A stretch of DNA of 64,000 nt, taken from positions 496,001-560,000 of the forward strand of contig NZ_CP045725.1 of NCBI RefSeq assembly GCF_009646095.1. Reading direction: 5' to 3'. The DNA comes from Raineyella fluvialis. GTDB lineage: Bacteria; Actinomycetota; Actinomycetes; Propionibacteriales; Propionibacteriaceae. This document shows, one piece after another, positions 10,187 through 19,728 of this stretch (positions are counted from its first letter, which is position 1; each line of letters starts with the position of its first letter). A program made the position numbers and the translations under genes. Under the pieces are notes generated by a model that saw nothing but the letters and a program-made list of their open reading frames with translations, made no database searches and was not told where the DNA came from.

Positions 10187-11334
10187 ATGCCCGGCTTCGA
10201 GATCCTGTTCGTCATCATCGTCGTGCTGCTGGTGGCCGGTCTGCTGTTCGGTGGCCTGCGCACCAGCATCTTCTTCACCGTGCACACCCAGGAGAACGTG
10301 CTGGTCGAGCGGTTCGGCAAGTTCCAGAAGGTCGCCGGCCCCGGCCTGAACATGAAGATCCCCTTCATCGAGACCACCACCAAGCCGATCTCGCTGCGGG
10401 TCAAGCAGCTCGAGGTCAACATCGAGACTAAGACCAAGGACAACGTCTTCGTGACGATCCCGGTCGCGGTGCAGTACGTGATCGACCAGCACGCCGTCGT
10501 CGACGCGTACTACAAGCTCTCCGACCCCGAGGACCAGATCCGCTCCTACGTCTTCGACACCGTCCGCTCCGCCCTGTCCGGGCTGACCCTGGACACCGCG
10601 TTCGAGTCGAAGGACGACATCGCCACGACGGTCGAGCAGCGGCTGTCGCAGTCGATGGCCGAGTACGGCTTCCGGATCGTCAACACCCTGGTCACCGACA
10701 TCTCCCCCGACCCACGGGTCCGCGACTCGATGAACTCGATCAACGCCGCCCAGCGCGAGCGGGACGCCGCCCAGTCCCTGGCGGAGGCCGACAAGATCAA
10801 GCGGGTCACCCAGGCCCAGGCCGAGGCGGAGTCCAAGCGGCTGCAGGGCGAGGGGGTCGCGGCCCAGCGCAAGGCGATCGCCATGGGCATTGCCGAGCAG
10901 TACGAGATGCTGCGGGCCGCCGGCATCGAGGACACCGCCGAACAACTGCTGCTGATGACGCAGTACTTCGACACGCTGCAGGACGTCGCCCGCAACGGGC
11001 GGTCCAACGTCCTGCTGCTGCCCTCCAACCCCGGGGCCCTCGGGACCTGTCGCAGGAGATCCGTACGTCGCTGCTGACCGGCTACGAGTCGGAGCACGCC
11101 CGTCGTGACGGCGATGCCCGAGCCGAACGGGCGGCCGCCGAGCAGCGGGCCGCCGAGCAGCAGGCGGCCGCCCGGGCCGCGCAGCAGGAGGCGGCCTACC
11201 GGGCACGTGCCGCGGCGGCCCAGGTGCCGGGAGAGGACATCCCGGCGCCGGCGGAGCAGCTCACCAGCCGTCTCCCGCAACGCCTGCAGGACCAGGTCAA
11301 CCAGTTCCTGCAGCAGCGCCCACCGCAGGTCTGA
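10187..11334 (+). CDS. SPFH/band 7 (stomatin-like) membrane protein, frameshifted near 11043
   Basis: One N-terminal membrane segment (FEILFVIIVVLLVAGLLFGG) is followed by a SPFH/band 7 domain: VLVERFGKFQKVAGPGLN, the usual IPFIET, and LTLDTAFESKDDIA. A long charged coiled coil (AAQRERDAAQSLAEADKIK) follows. The frame fails after NPGALG; the other frame continues with DLSQEIRTSLL and an Ala/Gln-rich tail ending QQRPPQV at 11334. One extra G in the GGG at 11042-11044 gives 382 residues. Such proteins build flotillin-like membrane scaffolds. Only four bases separate it from the WS/DGAT gene. Confidence 0.85.
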
Positions 11335-11608
11335 TCACTGGCACCTCCAGGGTCAGCGCACGTCGGGGAGGACCATGACACGCGCGGATGGGCGGCTTGC
11401 GGCCTTATCGGGTGATAATCTCGCCCGCGGAGTGCCGGATCGGTGCACCGCTGAACGGGGGAACAGCATGGCATCCGCATCTCAGGACAAGGTCATCGAG
11501 AGGTACGGCCGACGTCCGGCCCGCTATGAGGCCGACGAGCACCGAACGACGACGTTGTCGGGCACCTGCTCCTGAACGCACCCTCGTTCACGAGAGAGTA
11601 GAGCCATC
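11335..11608. other. Intergenic region with one possible small ORF
   Basis: The 274 bases between the SPFH gene and the membrane protein gene hold an AT-richer patch around 11403-11420 (GATAAT) that could be a -10 region, and a possible 35-codon ORF listed separately. No RNA gene was recognised. Confidence 0.3.
11468..11575 (+). CDS. Possible small protein, 35 residues
   Basis: An ATG at 11468 preceded by GGGGGA at a five-base spacing opens a 35-residue frame (MASASQDKVIERYGRRPARY at its start), rich in Arg and Glu. It lies 33 bases before the membrane protein gene. No family is recognised and chance remains likely. Confidence 0.2.
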   Translation: MASASQDKVIERYGRRPARYEADEHRTTTLSGTCS

Positions 11609-12358
11609 ATGGTGGGCTTCTATGCGGTGCTGTCGTACGTCATCCTGGCTGCGGCGCTGCTGTTCATGGTCAAGGTCGCGCGTGGGAGCAACGGACCCGC
11701 GAAGTCGTGGGCGGACCTCCGCTCCTACGACCTCGAGGGCCAGATGTGGGCGGTCGTCCTGATCTCAGGCATGGCCGTCGGTGCGATCGTCCAGGCGGTA
11801 GGGGGTGGGGTCACCTCGTTCTCCGCGGTCGCTCTCGGGGTGGGGATCTGGTGCGGAGTGTTCCGGAAGCCGGATCGATTCTCCGGTCTGGTGCCCGGAA
11901 CAGTGGGTGCAGTGGCTTCGGTGTACGGATCGATCGACTTCGTGACCCGTGCCTCCAGCGACGCGGACCGCATCATCCGAGGTGGGATCATGTTCTGCCT
12001 GGCTGCCCTTTTCGTGCTTGCCGCAGTGACGCGCGTCCAACCGCTCCGGGGATTGACGTGGTTCGCGGCACTCGATGTGATCGCCTTCCTGGCCGGACCC
12101 GGAGGAGCAAGTTGGGTGGAGAGCCACGGCTGGCACGTGGGTGCACTCTCACTGATCGGGATCGGTGCGGCGGTGACGCTCGCCCTCATGCCGACGTTCG
12201 TGATCGCCTTGGCCGCTCTGGCCGTGGCCGGGATCCAAGTGCTCGGCTCGGCCTTCGGCTACCTCCCCGGGGACCTGACCTATTCGTTCGGGCCCATTGT
12301 GATGGCGCTCGTCGGATTCTGGATCACCCGAGCGGCAAGGACCCGCATCGGCGTGTGA
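11609..12358 (+). CDS. Hypothetical polytopic membrane protein
   Basis: A 249-residue hydrophobic protein with about seven membrane segments. The N-terminus YAVLSYVILAAALLFMVKVARG is a likely signal anchor, followed by a short cytoplasmic loop and evenly spaced helices to the C-terminus. Many residues are small (Gly, Ala, Val) and no catalytic motif is visible. The region before it is unstructured apart from a weak GAGAG Shine-Dalgarno. Codon use looks slightly less GC-biased than the neighbours, so recent acquisition is possible. I do not recognise the family. Confidence 0.65.
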   Translation: MVGFYAVLSYVILAAALLFMVKVARGSNGPAKSWADLRSYDLEGQMWAVVLISGMAVGAIVQAVGGGVTSFSAVALGVGIWCGVFRKPDRFSGLVPGTVGAVASVYGSIDFVTRASSDADRIIRGGIMFCLAALFVLAAVTRVQPLRGLTWFAALDVIAFLAGPGGASWVESHGWHVGALSLIGIGAAVTLALMPTFVIALAALAVAGIQVLGSAFGYLPGDLTYSFGPIVMALVGFWITRAARTRIGV

Positions 12359-12403
12359 GGGTCGCCGCGATCAGTACCTGCCCGCGTTGTCTCTCGTCGG
12401 CTC

Positions 12404-14311
12404 CTACTCCCCGCCCATGATCCGGTGGATGTCGAGGCCGTAGCGGCGCACCAGGGTGTGCTTCGCCTGGTTGTATGCCCGGGTGCTGCCCTTGTCCTGG
12501 GTCCGGTCGACGTAGCGTCGGGCCAGCTCCCCGGCGATGACGTCCAGCAGGAGCTCGGCCAGTAGCAGCCGCGCTCCGTCGCGGAAGTGGCCGCGCCCGT
12601 CGATGTACATCCGGACGGTGGGCGCCTCGGTGTTGATCAGCACCAGCCGTTCGTCCGGGCTGTAGACCGCGCGGTCGATGTCGTTGTTGAGGTTGCGCAA
12701 CTCGTACCCGACGAACATGTCGGTGGAGTTGTCCTGGTCCCAGGTATGAGGTGCCACCCCCGGGTGGCTCGGGCCGCGGCCCAGCCCGTGGCCCGAGCCG
12801 TGTTCGGCGATCACCACCTCGCAGGTGGCGCGCCACGGGCCGCAGCCGGCGGACAGGCGCCCGTCCGCGCCGATCTCGTGACCCGTCATCGCCCAGGAGA
12901 AACGACCGTCGGACGGGAGTTCGGCGACCGCGATCGAGCCCGCCGCCGGATCGACGGCGACCGACCCCGGCAGGTCGTACTGGAACTCCAGCAGTTCCTG
13001 GTCGAGCACCTGCTCGCGGTCGACAACGAGGGTGACGTGGAAGGGACGGCCCACCGTCCGGTAGTAGAACGGCGTGGTGAAGCGCAGCACCGCCGGGCGG
13101 CCGGTGGGGAACGGACCGTACGTCCCTGATCCGGGCCCGGGGGGCAGCACGATGCCGAGGTCGTCGACGGCCACCTCGTTCATCCGCGCGAGCACCAGCT
13201 CGATCAGTCCCTGGGTCCGCTTCGACGTCGACGCGTGGTCGACGTGGCTCAGCCGCAACCGCTCGCTGTGCACGGCTGGCGCGATCGCCTCACTCACCGC
13301 GGCCGCGAACGCCGCGACGAAGGGGTCCTTGGCGTTGAGCCCCTCCCGTTCGTCGCTGATCACCGGGTGTCCGCGCGCCAACATCAACGCCAGGCCAGGA
13401 CACTCGACGGTCCCGAAGAGGTACTCGGTGCCGAGTTGGTTCTCGAATCGGAAGAACTGGCAGTCCAGCACCGCGGTGCCCGACAGCACCAGGAGCCCGT
13501 TGGTGCGCTCGTCGCCCTTGAGGACGAGTTCGGTCGCCAGGGCGCGGCGCAGGGTGAGCGTGAACACGTAGGAGGCTCCCCCGTACATGAACGTACGGGG
13601 GTCAGCCGGGCCGATCAGGACTTCGGAGGGAGGTGGCTCGTAGCCGAGGCGCAGCGGCGTGGCGGTCCGGCTCTCGTTGCGGTTCACCAGCTCGACCTGG
13701 CGGCGGCGTAGGACGTCGCGCAGGTAGACGTTGTGGCCGAGGGCGGTGACCAGCGTCCGGAAGTACGGCATGACGACGTCGCCGTTGTCGACGACGATGG
13801 TCACCAGGGTGCCGTTCGTGCCGGCCGGCACGCCGAGGCGAGTACGGTCCCGGGGAGTGGCCGGGCGGTCGGTGTCCCAGTCGTCGAAGACGTAGCCACC
13901 GAGTTCGGTGCGGAAGAGGTCGACCCGGGCGAAACGGCCGTCATGGATGGACTCGACCCAGCCGTGCCCCAGCCCGTAGACGGCCTGTTTGAGTCCCCGC
14001 CCGAAGTACCCGCGGCCCACTGCCTGGCCCCGCGACAACAGGCTGTGGGCACCCCCGTAGGACAGCACCGAACGGAGCCGGTCCAGTGACATCCCCTCGG
14101 AGCAGTCCGCCACGGTCAGCACGGCGCCGTTCAGGTGACGTTCGTAGCTGACGGTGATCCGGCCGCTGACCGGCAATCCGCGCTGCTCAAGACGGGTATA
14201 GCTGTCATCGGAGTTGGTGATCAGCTCGACGAGGGCCTTCTCGACCGAGGCGAAGCGGCGCGAATCGATGTCGATGATCCGTTGGTCGACCGGCAACGCA
14301 TGGATCCCCAT
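12404..14311 (-). CDS. GHKL-type ATP-binding protein (MORC/Hsp90-like), orphan
   Basis: A 635-residue protein with a GHKL ATPase module at the N-terminus. The N-box is KALVELITNSDDSY near residues 25-37, with the catalytic Glu and Mg-binding Asn. The G1 box is VADCSEGMS near 67-75 and the G2/lid is RGYFGRGLKQAVYG near 96-109. This arrangement is that of MutL/Hsp90/MORC ATPases rather than histidine kinases, and no His phospho-acceptor domain is present. The remaining 450 residues match no family I can name; they include an S5-like stretch and a C-terminus with VLINTEAPTVRMYIDGRGH. Prokaryotic MORC-like ATPases often belong to restriction or defence loci, but no partner nuclease is next to it. 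A purine-rich GAGGGGCGAGGG precedes the ATG. Confidence 0.7.
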   Translation of the reverse strand: MGIHALPVDQRIIDIDSRRFASVEKALVELITNSDDSYTRLEQRGLPVSGRITVSYERHLNGAVLTVADCSEGMSLDRLRSVLSYGGAHSLLSRGQAVGRGYFGRGLKQAVYGLGHGWVESIHDGRFARVDLFRTELGGYVFDDWDTDRPATPRDRTRLGVPAGTNGTLVTIVVDNGDVVMPYFRTLVTALGHNVYLRDVLRRRQVELVNRNESRTATPLRLGYEPPPSEVLIGPADPRTFMYGGASYVFTLTLRRALATELVLKGDERTNGLLVLSGTAVLDCQFFRFENQLGTEYLFGTVECPGLALMLARGHPVISDEREGLNAKDPFVAAFAAAVSEAIAPAVHSERLRLSHVDHASTSKRTQGLIELVLARMNEVAVDDLGIVLPPGPGSGTYGPFPTGRPAVLRFTTPFYYRTVGRPFHVTLVVDREQVLDQELLEFQYDLPGSVAVDPAAGSIAVAELPSDGRFSWAMTGHEIGADGRLSAGCGPWRATCEVVIAEHGSGHGLGRGPSHPGVAPHTWDQDNSTDMFVGYELRNLNNDIDRAVYSPDERLVLINTEAPTVRMYIDGRGHFRDGARLLLAELLLDVIAGELARRYVDRTQDKGSTRAYNQAKHTLVRRYGLDIHRIMGGE

Positions 14312-14400
14312 CGCCCTCGCCCCTCTGACGGCGTCGCTACATCCTCGTCTCCCGAGAATACGCCGGTCTGCGAGGGATCAGCCGACGATCGCGTCGGAGG

Positions 14401-15462
14401 TCAGGCCGCCGGCGCGACGTACGCCTGCGAGACCGGCATACCGGAATCCGCCCCGACCAGGATCGGTGACGGCGCGGCGCCCGCTTCGATGATCTGTGCC
14501 CCCAGGACGGCGATCATGGCGCCATTGTCCGTGCACAGCCCCGGACGCGGACGGCGCAGCGTGATGCCGGCCGCCGCCGTACGCTCCTCCAGCAACCCGC
14601 GCAGGCGTGAGTTGGCCGCGACACCACCGCCGAGCAGCAGGGTCTCGGCACCGAAGTGCTGGCAGGCGGCGACAGCCTTGGCGGTGAGCACGTCGCAGAC
14701 CGCCTCCTGGAACGATGCGGCGACGTCGTTCACCGGGATCTCGCGTCCGGCGGCCTGTTCGGTCTCCACCCAGCGCGAGACCGCGGTCTTGAGGCCGGAG
14801 AAGGAGAAGTCGAAGGGGTGCTTCACCAGGTCGTGCTTCGCCGTCAGCCCCCGCGGGAAGTGGATCGCCGCCGGGTCGCCCAGCTGGGCCGCCTTGTCGA
14901 TCACCGGACCGCCGGGGTAGGCCAGGCCGAGCACGCGGGCGACCTTGTCGTACGCCTCGCCGGCAGCGTCGTCGATGGTGGTGCCGACCTCCTCGATGTC
15001 GTCGGTGAGGTTGCCGATCCGCAGCAGCGAGGTGTGGCCACCGGAGACCAACAGCGCCATCGTCGGCGAGGCGGGATCCAGCGGACCGTGCTCCAACAGG
15101 TCGACGGCGACGTGGCCGACCAGGTGGTTCACCCCGTAGAGGGGCTTGTCCCAGGCCAGCGACAGGGCTTTCGCCGCGGAGATGCCGACCGCCAGCGCGC
15201 CCATCAGGCCGGGGCCGGAGGTGACGGCGATGCCGTCGAGATCGTCGGGCGTCACCCCGGCCGCCTCGAAGGCGCGCTGCAGGGCCGGGACGATCGCCTG
15301 GAGGTGCGCCCGGGAGGCGACCTCGGGGACGACGCCACCGAAGCGGACGTGTTCCTCGACCGAGCTGGCGACCTCGTTGGCCAGCAACTCGGTGCCGCGG
15401 ACGATGCCGACGCCCGTCTCGTCGCAGGACGACTCGATCCCCAGGACCAGCGGTGCGCTCAT
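14401..15462 (-). CDS. tsaD: tRNA N6-adenosine threonylcarbamoyltransferase TsaD
   Basis: Catalytic subunit that moves the threonylcarbamoyl group from TC-AMP to A37 of ANN-decoding tRNAs (t6A). The ASKHA fold is clear: [15 protein letters not shown] at the N-terminus, [12 protein letters not shown] in the middle, the metal-binding HLVGH, and [14 protein letters not shown] near the end. It has 353 residues, normal for bacterial TsaD. The ATG at 15462 overlaps the rimI stop by four bases, closing the order tsaE-tsaB-rimI-tsaD. A longer upstream open frame is not coding because it runs through rimI. Confidence 0.97.
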   Translation of the reverse strand: MSAPLVLGIESSCDETGVGIVRGTELLANEVASSVEEHVRFGGVVPEVASRAHLQAIVPALQRAFEAAGVTPDDLDGIAVTSGPGLMGALAVGISAAKALSLAWDKPLYGVNHLVGHVAVDLLEHGPLDPASPTMALLVSGGHTSLLRIGNLTDDIEEVGTTIDDAAGEAYDKVARVLGLAYPGGPVIDKAAQLGDPAAIHFPRGLTAKHDLVKHPFDFSFSGLKTAVSRWVETEQAAGREIPVNDVAASFQEAVCDVLTAKAVAACQHFGAETLLLGGGVAANSRLRGLLEERTAAAGITLRRPRPGLCTDNGAMIAVLGAQIIEAGAAPSPILVGADSGMPVSQAYVAPAA

Positions 15463-15953
15463 GCGTTCATTCCTTTCAGGGCGGGCCCCGCGAGGGGCGG
15501 GAGGTCGGCCTCCACGGGGGCGCTCATCACCAGGGCGTCCGCGCCGGGGCCGTAGTAGCCGGGACGGGTGTGCAGGGTGGCGAAGCCGCAATGGGTGTAC
15601 AGGGCGATCGCGGGGTCGTTGTCGTGACGGACCTCGAGCAGCACGGTGTCCACCCCTCGGGTCCGCAGGTGCAGCATGCCGGTGCGGACGAGGCCGCGAC
15701 CGACCCGGCGGCCCCGCGACGCCGGCGCGACGACCACCCGCATCAGGTCCGCGGTGTCCGGACCCACCAGGAAGGTGATCACCCCGAGGAGTGCCGCCTC
15801 CTCCGGCTCGGTGGCGACGAGGACCAAGCGGTCGGCCCCCTCGACCTCGGAGCGCCAGGATGCCTCGCTCCACTGCTCTCGCTGGGGGAATCCGGCCCGC
15901 TCCAGCTGCATGATCGCGGGCAGGTCGAGCGCGGTGGCGCGGCGCAGGATCAT
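15459..15953 (-). CDS. rimI: Ribosomal protein S18-alanine N-acetyltransferase RimI
   Basis: A 164-residue GNAT protein. It has [22 protein letters not shown] at the start, the acetyl-CoA pyrophosphate loop [16 protein letters not shown], and the [17 protein letters not shown]-terminal strand typical of RimI. The enzyme acetylates the N-terminal alanine of ribosomal protein S18. Overlaps of four bases with tsaB and tsaD show translational coupling, and this position between tsaB and tsaD is conserved in actinobacteria. The C-terminus is about 10 residues longer than in E. coli. Confidence 0.9.
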   Translation of the reverse strand: MILRRATALDLPAIMQLERAGFPQREQWSEASWRSEVEGADRLVLVATEPEEAALLGVITFLVGPDTADLMRVVVAPASRGRRVGRGLVRTGMLHLRTRGVDTVLLEVRHDNDPAIALYTHCGFATLHTRPGYYGPGADALVMSAPVEADLPPLAGPALKGMNA

Positions 15954-16630
15954 GCCCGCCCGATCGTCAGGCGCTTGTGGCTGACCAGGGCCGACTTGCG
16001 CGTCGTCGGCGCGACCGCGTCGGGACGGCGCAGGTACAGCGGCTGGTCGCCCGCCGAGGGTAGGCCGAGGCCGACCCGGGCGAGCAGCCCGGGATCGAGC
16101 GCGCGGGGGCCGGCGTCGACGCGGCCGTGGTGGACGAGTGGGTAGAGGTCGGCCCCGGGGCCGACGACGACCAGGTCGGGCAGCGCGGCGGGGACACTCA
16201 CCTGCGGCTCGCCGACCCGCGAGCCGTCGGCGGCGTAGCGAGCCCAGTAGAGCTCTTTACGGCGGGCATCCGCGGCGACGACGAAGTCGGCCTCCGGCTG
16301 GTGTTCGTGGGCGTGCTCGTACGCCACCACGTCGAGGCTGCAGACGCCGTGCAGCCGGACGTTCCCGGCCCAGGCGAGCGTCTCGGCGGTGGCGATCCCG
16401 ACCCGCAGCCCGGTGAAGGGCCCCGGCCCGAGGCCCACCACGATGTCAGTGAGGTCACCCAGCGACGCCCCCGCCTCGGCCAGCACCTCGCGGATCCGGG
16501 CGGCAAGGTGCTCGACGTGGGCCCGCCGGTCGTCGTCCCGCCGGGTCGCCAGCACGGTGTCACCCGACGCGACGCCCACGCACATGTCGGTGGACGTGTC
16601 GATGGCCAGGACGAGAGGGGTGTCAGTCAT
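15950..16630 (-). CDS. tsaB: t6A biosynthesis protein TsaB
   Basis: A 226-residue ASKHA-fold partner of Tsa[16 protein letters not shown] at the N-terminus and the helix [23 protein letters not shown], which is diagnostic for TsaB. It has no catalytic residues of its own and bridges TsaD and TsaE in the threonylcarbamoyl transfer complex. The ATG at 16630 overlaps the end of the upstream TsaE fusion gene by eight bases, and its stop overlaps the rimI start, so the four genes form one operon. Confidence 0.95.
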   Translation of the reverse strand: MTDTPLVLAIDTSTDMCVGVASGDTVLATRRDDDRRAHVEHLAARIREVLAEAGASLGDLTDIVVGLGPGPFTGLRVGIATAETLAWAGNVRLHGVCSLDVVAYEHAHEHQPEADFVVAADARRKELYWARYAADGSRVGEPQVSVPAALPDLVVVGPGADLYPLVHHGRVDAGPRALDPGLLARVGLGLPSAGDQPLYLRRPDAVAPTTRKSALVSHKRLTIGRA

Positions 16631-17600
16631 GGAGTGGGCCTCCGGTGGGTGCGACGGATTCGATCTGGCGGTGCAGCTGCTCCCAGCGCTCGCCCTCACC
16701 GCGGAAGAAGACGAAGCGGGTGTCGTCGGCGGGGTCACCGGAGCGTTCGATGCTCATCAGCAGTCGGTCGCTGTTCAGCCGCTCGGCGATGCCTTCACCC
16801 CACTCGACCAGGGTGACCGCCCCGGCGGCGGTCTCGTCGAGGTCGATGTCGTCGAGCTCGTCGCCGTCGCCGAGGCGGTAGGCGTCGACGTGGACGAGGG
16901 TCGGGCGGCCCTCCGCGGCGCGGTGCACCCGGGACAGCACGAACGTCGGGGAGACCACGGGGCCCTCCACGCCGAGGCCCCGCCCGAGGCCCTGGGTGAA
17001 GGTCGTCTTGCCGGCACCGAGCTCGCCCTTGGCGATGACCAGATCGCCGGCGCGCACGACGCGGGCCAGCCACTCCCCCAGCCGGGTCATGTCCTCGGCG
17101 GTGGGCACCTCGAAGGCGACGGGCAGCTCACGGCCGACCTGCAGCAGGAGGTCGCCACGCGAGAGGATCTCGTAGCCCAGCCGACGCCACCACTCGAGCA
17201 GTTCGGGGAACTCGATCCGGACGCCGAGCTGGGCGAAGGAGCAGCCGCGCAAGGCGGCGAGTTCCTCGGCCAGGCCGATCATCGAGGTCGCGATCCCGTG
17301 CCGCTGGAAGTCGGGGTGCACGCTGACCCGGTGCCAGTGGGCCACGGCGGCCGGCAGGTCGGTCGAGGCATCCATCCCGATGCCCACGAGCACGGCGCCG
17401 GCCGGGCGGCCACCGACCCGGGCGATGATCCCGAACCCGTCCCGCAGTGCCTTGGCGACGGAGGCCTCCGTCTCGGACAGTCCGGCCGGGGGCGGCCCGA
17501 CGACCCGGCGGGCGCCGAACGCCGCGTGGATGACCTCCACCAGGGCGGGGGCGTCGGCCTCCACGGCGAGGGCGAGGTCGAGCTGGGGCTCAGCACTCAT
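16623..17600 (-). CDS. tsaE: Fusion of GNAT acetyltransferase and t6A ATPase TsaE
   Basis: A 325-residue two-domain protein. Residues 1-155 form a GNAT acetyltransferase (WHRVSVHPDFQRHGIATSMI holds the CoA loop and WWRRLGYE the last helix). Residues 160-310 are TsaE: the P-loop GELGAGKTT near 193, PTFVL, the HVDAYRL switch and LVEWGEG (Walker B-like). TsaE turns over ATP to reset the TsaB-TsaD complex. Stand-alone TsaE is only about 150 residues, so the acetyltransferase is an extra module of unknown substrate, distinct from the separate RimI. The ATG at 17600 is preceded by GAGGAG. Confidence 0.9.
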   Translation of the reverse strand: MSAEPQLDLALAVEADAPALVEVIHAAFGARRVVGPPPAGLSETEASVAKALRDGFGIIARVGGRPAGAVLVGIGMDASTDLPAAVAHWHRVSVHPDFQRHGIATSMIGLAEELAALRGCSFAQLGVRIEFPELLEWWRRLGYEILSRGDLLLQVGRELPVAFEVPTAEDMTRLGEWLARVVRAGDLVIAKGELGAGKTTFTQGLGRGLGVEGPVVSPTFVLSRVHRAAEGRPTLVHVDAYRLGDGDELDDIDLDETAAGAVTLVEWGEGIAERLNSDRLLMSIERSGDPADDTRFVFFRGEGERWEQLHRQIESVAPTGGPLHD

Positions 17601-17691
17601 TCAAGACTCCTCTCGGTGCACCGGGCATCCGGCACGACCGACCAACCATGCTAGCCGTGGCGGGAGAACGCGGGAATGGCTCGATCCGACG

Positions 17692-19728
17692 TCAGTCCCG
17701 ACGGCGCCGATCACCACGGGGCCCGCGGTCGCCGCGGGGCCCCCGGTCACCGTACGATCCGCGACCGCCACCGAACCGCCGTCCGCCGCGGCGCTCCGGC
17801 TGCTTCGGCGCGATGAGCTGCTCGTACGCGGCGTCCTCGATCGGCTCGGCGGAGGGCTTGCGGGCGCCGGTGGCGCGGTACAGCCACTCCTCGTCCGGGG
17901 CCGCCTCCAGCGGCTTCGCCTGGACGCCGGCCTGGTGGGCCAGCCGGACCATCGCACGACGCTGGTGGGGCAGGATCAGCGTGACGACGACACCGTCGGT
18001 GCCGGCCCGGGCCGTACGTCCGGAGCGGTGGGTGTAGTCGCGGGGGTCGGCCGGCGGGTCGACCTGGAGGACCAGGCCGATGTCGTCGACGTGGATACCG
18101 CGGGCTGCCACGTCAGTGGCGACCAGGACCGGTACGGTCCCCTCCTTGAAGGCGGCCATCACCCGGGCGCGGGCGCCCTGGGTGAGCCCACCGTGCAGGG
18201 CACCGGCCATCACACCCGCGTCGCGGAGCTGGCCGGAGATCCGGTCGGCACCCTTCTGCGTCCGGGCGAAGACGATGGTCCGGCCGGGCCGGTTGGCCAG
18301 TTCGGCGGTGACGGTGGCCTTGTGCTCAGGCTTGACCAGCACCAGGTGGTGCTCCATCGTCGAGACCGTCGCCTGGCCCGAATCGACCTCGTGGACGGTC
18401 GGGTCGTGCAGGTAGCGCTTCACCAGACCGTCGACACCCTTGTCCAGGGTGGCCGAGAAGAGCAGCCGCTGACCGTCGGTGGGGGTCTCGTCGAGGATCC
18501 GGGTGACCTCGGGCAGGAAGCCCATGTCGGCCATCTCGTCGGCCTCGTCGAGGACCGTGACGCGGATGTCGGACAGGTCGGCGGCGCCCTGCTCGATCAG
18601 GTCGATCAGCCGGCCGGGGGTCGCGACGATGACGTCGACGCCCCGCGACAGGGCGCGGCGCTGCGGATCGTACGACATGCCACCGGCCACCAGCAGCGAC
18701 CGCATGCCCAGGGCCCGCGCGAGCGGGGACAGCACGTCGGCCACCTGCATGGCGAGTTCACGGGTCGGTTCGAGGATGATCGCCTGCGGCTTGCGCATGC
18801 TGCCGTCGGGCAGCACGCTGCTCTGCAGCCGGGTCAGCAGCGGCAGCGTGAAGCCCAGCGTCTTGCCCGAGCCGGTGCGCCCACGGCCGAGCACGTCACG
18901 GCCGGCCATCGCGTCGGGGATCGAGGCCTTCTGGATCGGGAAGGGGTCGGTGATGCCCTTCTGGGCGAGCACGGCGACCAGGGCGGCCGGGACGCCCAAC
19001 TGGGCGAATCCGTTCGCGCCGGTCACCGTCGAGGTGTCGACCTCGACGTCCTCGGCCTCCCGCCACTCCATCGTATCGAGCGGGGCGGCCGGTGCCTCGT
19101 CACGGTCGTGCCGGCGGTCGTTGCGACGGTCGTCGCGGCGGTCGTCGAACCGGCGCCGGCGCGGGGCGCTCTCGTCGTTCCAGCGCTGACCGTCGACATC
19201 GACGTCACGGCCCCACGCGGAGCTGCGGGGACGGTTCTCCTGGTAGGAGCTACCGCCGCGGCCGAAGCCACCCTGGGGCCGACGCTCGTCCCGGCTCCGG
19301 TCGTCACGGCTCCGGTCGTCACGGCGACGGTCGTCGCGGCCCCGGTCGTCACGGGCGTACGGCTTGCGGCCGAAGTCACGGTCCTCGCCCTCGCGGCGGC
19401 GACCCTGGGAGTCGTTGCGGGTGCGGCGCTGGGCCGCGGCGCGGCGGCGGTCCTCGCCGTAGGAACGGCCGTCTCCCTGGTACGCCTCCGGACCCCGGTC
19501 ACGGTCGTAGCCACGGCCCTGGGGGCGGGAGTCCCGGTCGTACGATCCGCGACGCTCCTCGCGGGGCTCGCCGTCACGCTGGCCACCGCGGTGGCGCGGA
19601 CCGTGGCCGCGCGCGGCGCGCTCCTCGGGGGACCAGCGCTTCTTGGGGGTGCCGTCGGCCTTCTGGCTCTTGGGCTTGCGGCCGGAGGGGCCGCCTGAGG
19701 ACATGGAGGGGCGTCCGTTGTAGGGCAC
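17692..19728 (-). CDS. DEAD-box ATP-dependent RNA helicase
   Basis: RNA helicase of about 678 residues. A basic, low-complexity N-terminus rich in Arg, Asp and Gly (about 210 residues, with RGRDDRRRDD-type repeats) precedes the core. Motifs in order: Q motif region GITDPFPIQ, motif I GRGRTGSGKT, PTREL, TPGR, DEAD, SAT, and HRSGRTARAG. The C-terminus ends in a second RG-rich tail. It probably remodels rRNA or mRNA and may work in cold or ribosome assembly; the exact role is inferred. Starts at 19704 (ATG) and further upstream are possible. I prefer the GTG at 19728 because GGAAGCGAG precedes it. Confidence 0.88.
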   Translation of the reverse strand: MPYNGRPSMSSGGPSGRKPKSQKADGTPKKRWSPEERAARGHGPRHRGGQRDGEPREERRGSYDRDSRPQGRGYDRDRGPEAYQGDGRSYGEDRRRAAAQRRTRNDSQGRRREGEDRDFGRKPYARDDRGRDDRRRDDRSRDDRSRDERRPQGGFGRGGSSYQENRPRSSAWGRDVDVDGQRWNDESAPRRRRFDDRRDDRRNDRRHDRDEAPAAPLDTMEWREAEDVEVDTSTVTGANGFAQLGVPAALVAVLAQKGITDPFPIQKASIPDAMAGRDVLGRGRTGSGKTLGFTLPLLTRLQSSVLPDGSMRKPQAIILEPTRELAMQVADVLSPLARALGMRSLLVAGGMSYDPQRRALSRGVDVIVATPGRLIDLIEQGAADLSDIRVTVLDEADEMADMGFLPEVTRILDETPTDGQRLLFSATLDKGVDGLVKRYLHDPTVHEVDSGQATVSTMEHHLVLVKPEHKATVTAELANRPGRTIVFARTQKGADRISGQLRDAGVMAGALHGGLTQGARARVMAAFKEGTVPVLVATDVAARGIHVDDIGLVLQVDPPADPRDYTHRSGRTARAGTDGVVVTLILPHQRRAMVRLAHQAGVQAKPLEAAPDEEWLYRATGARKPSAEPIEDAAYEQLIAPKQPERRGGRRFGGGRGSYGDRGPRGDRGPRGDRRRRD

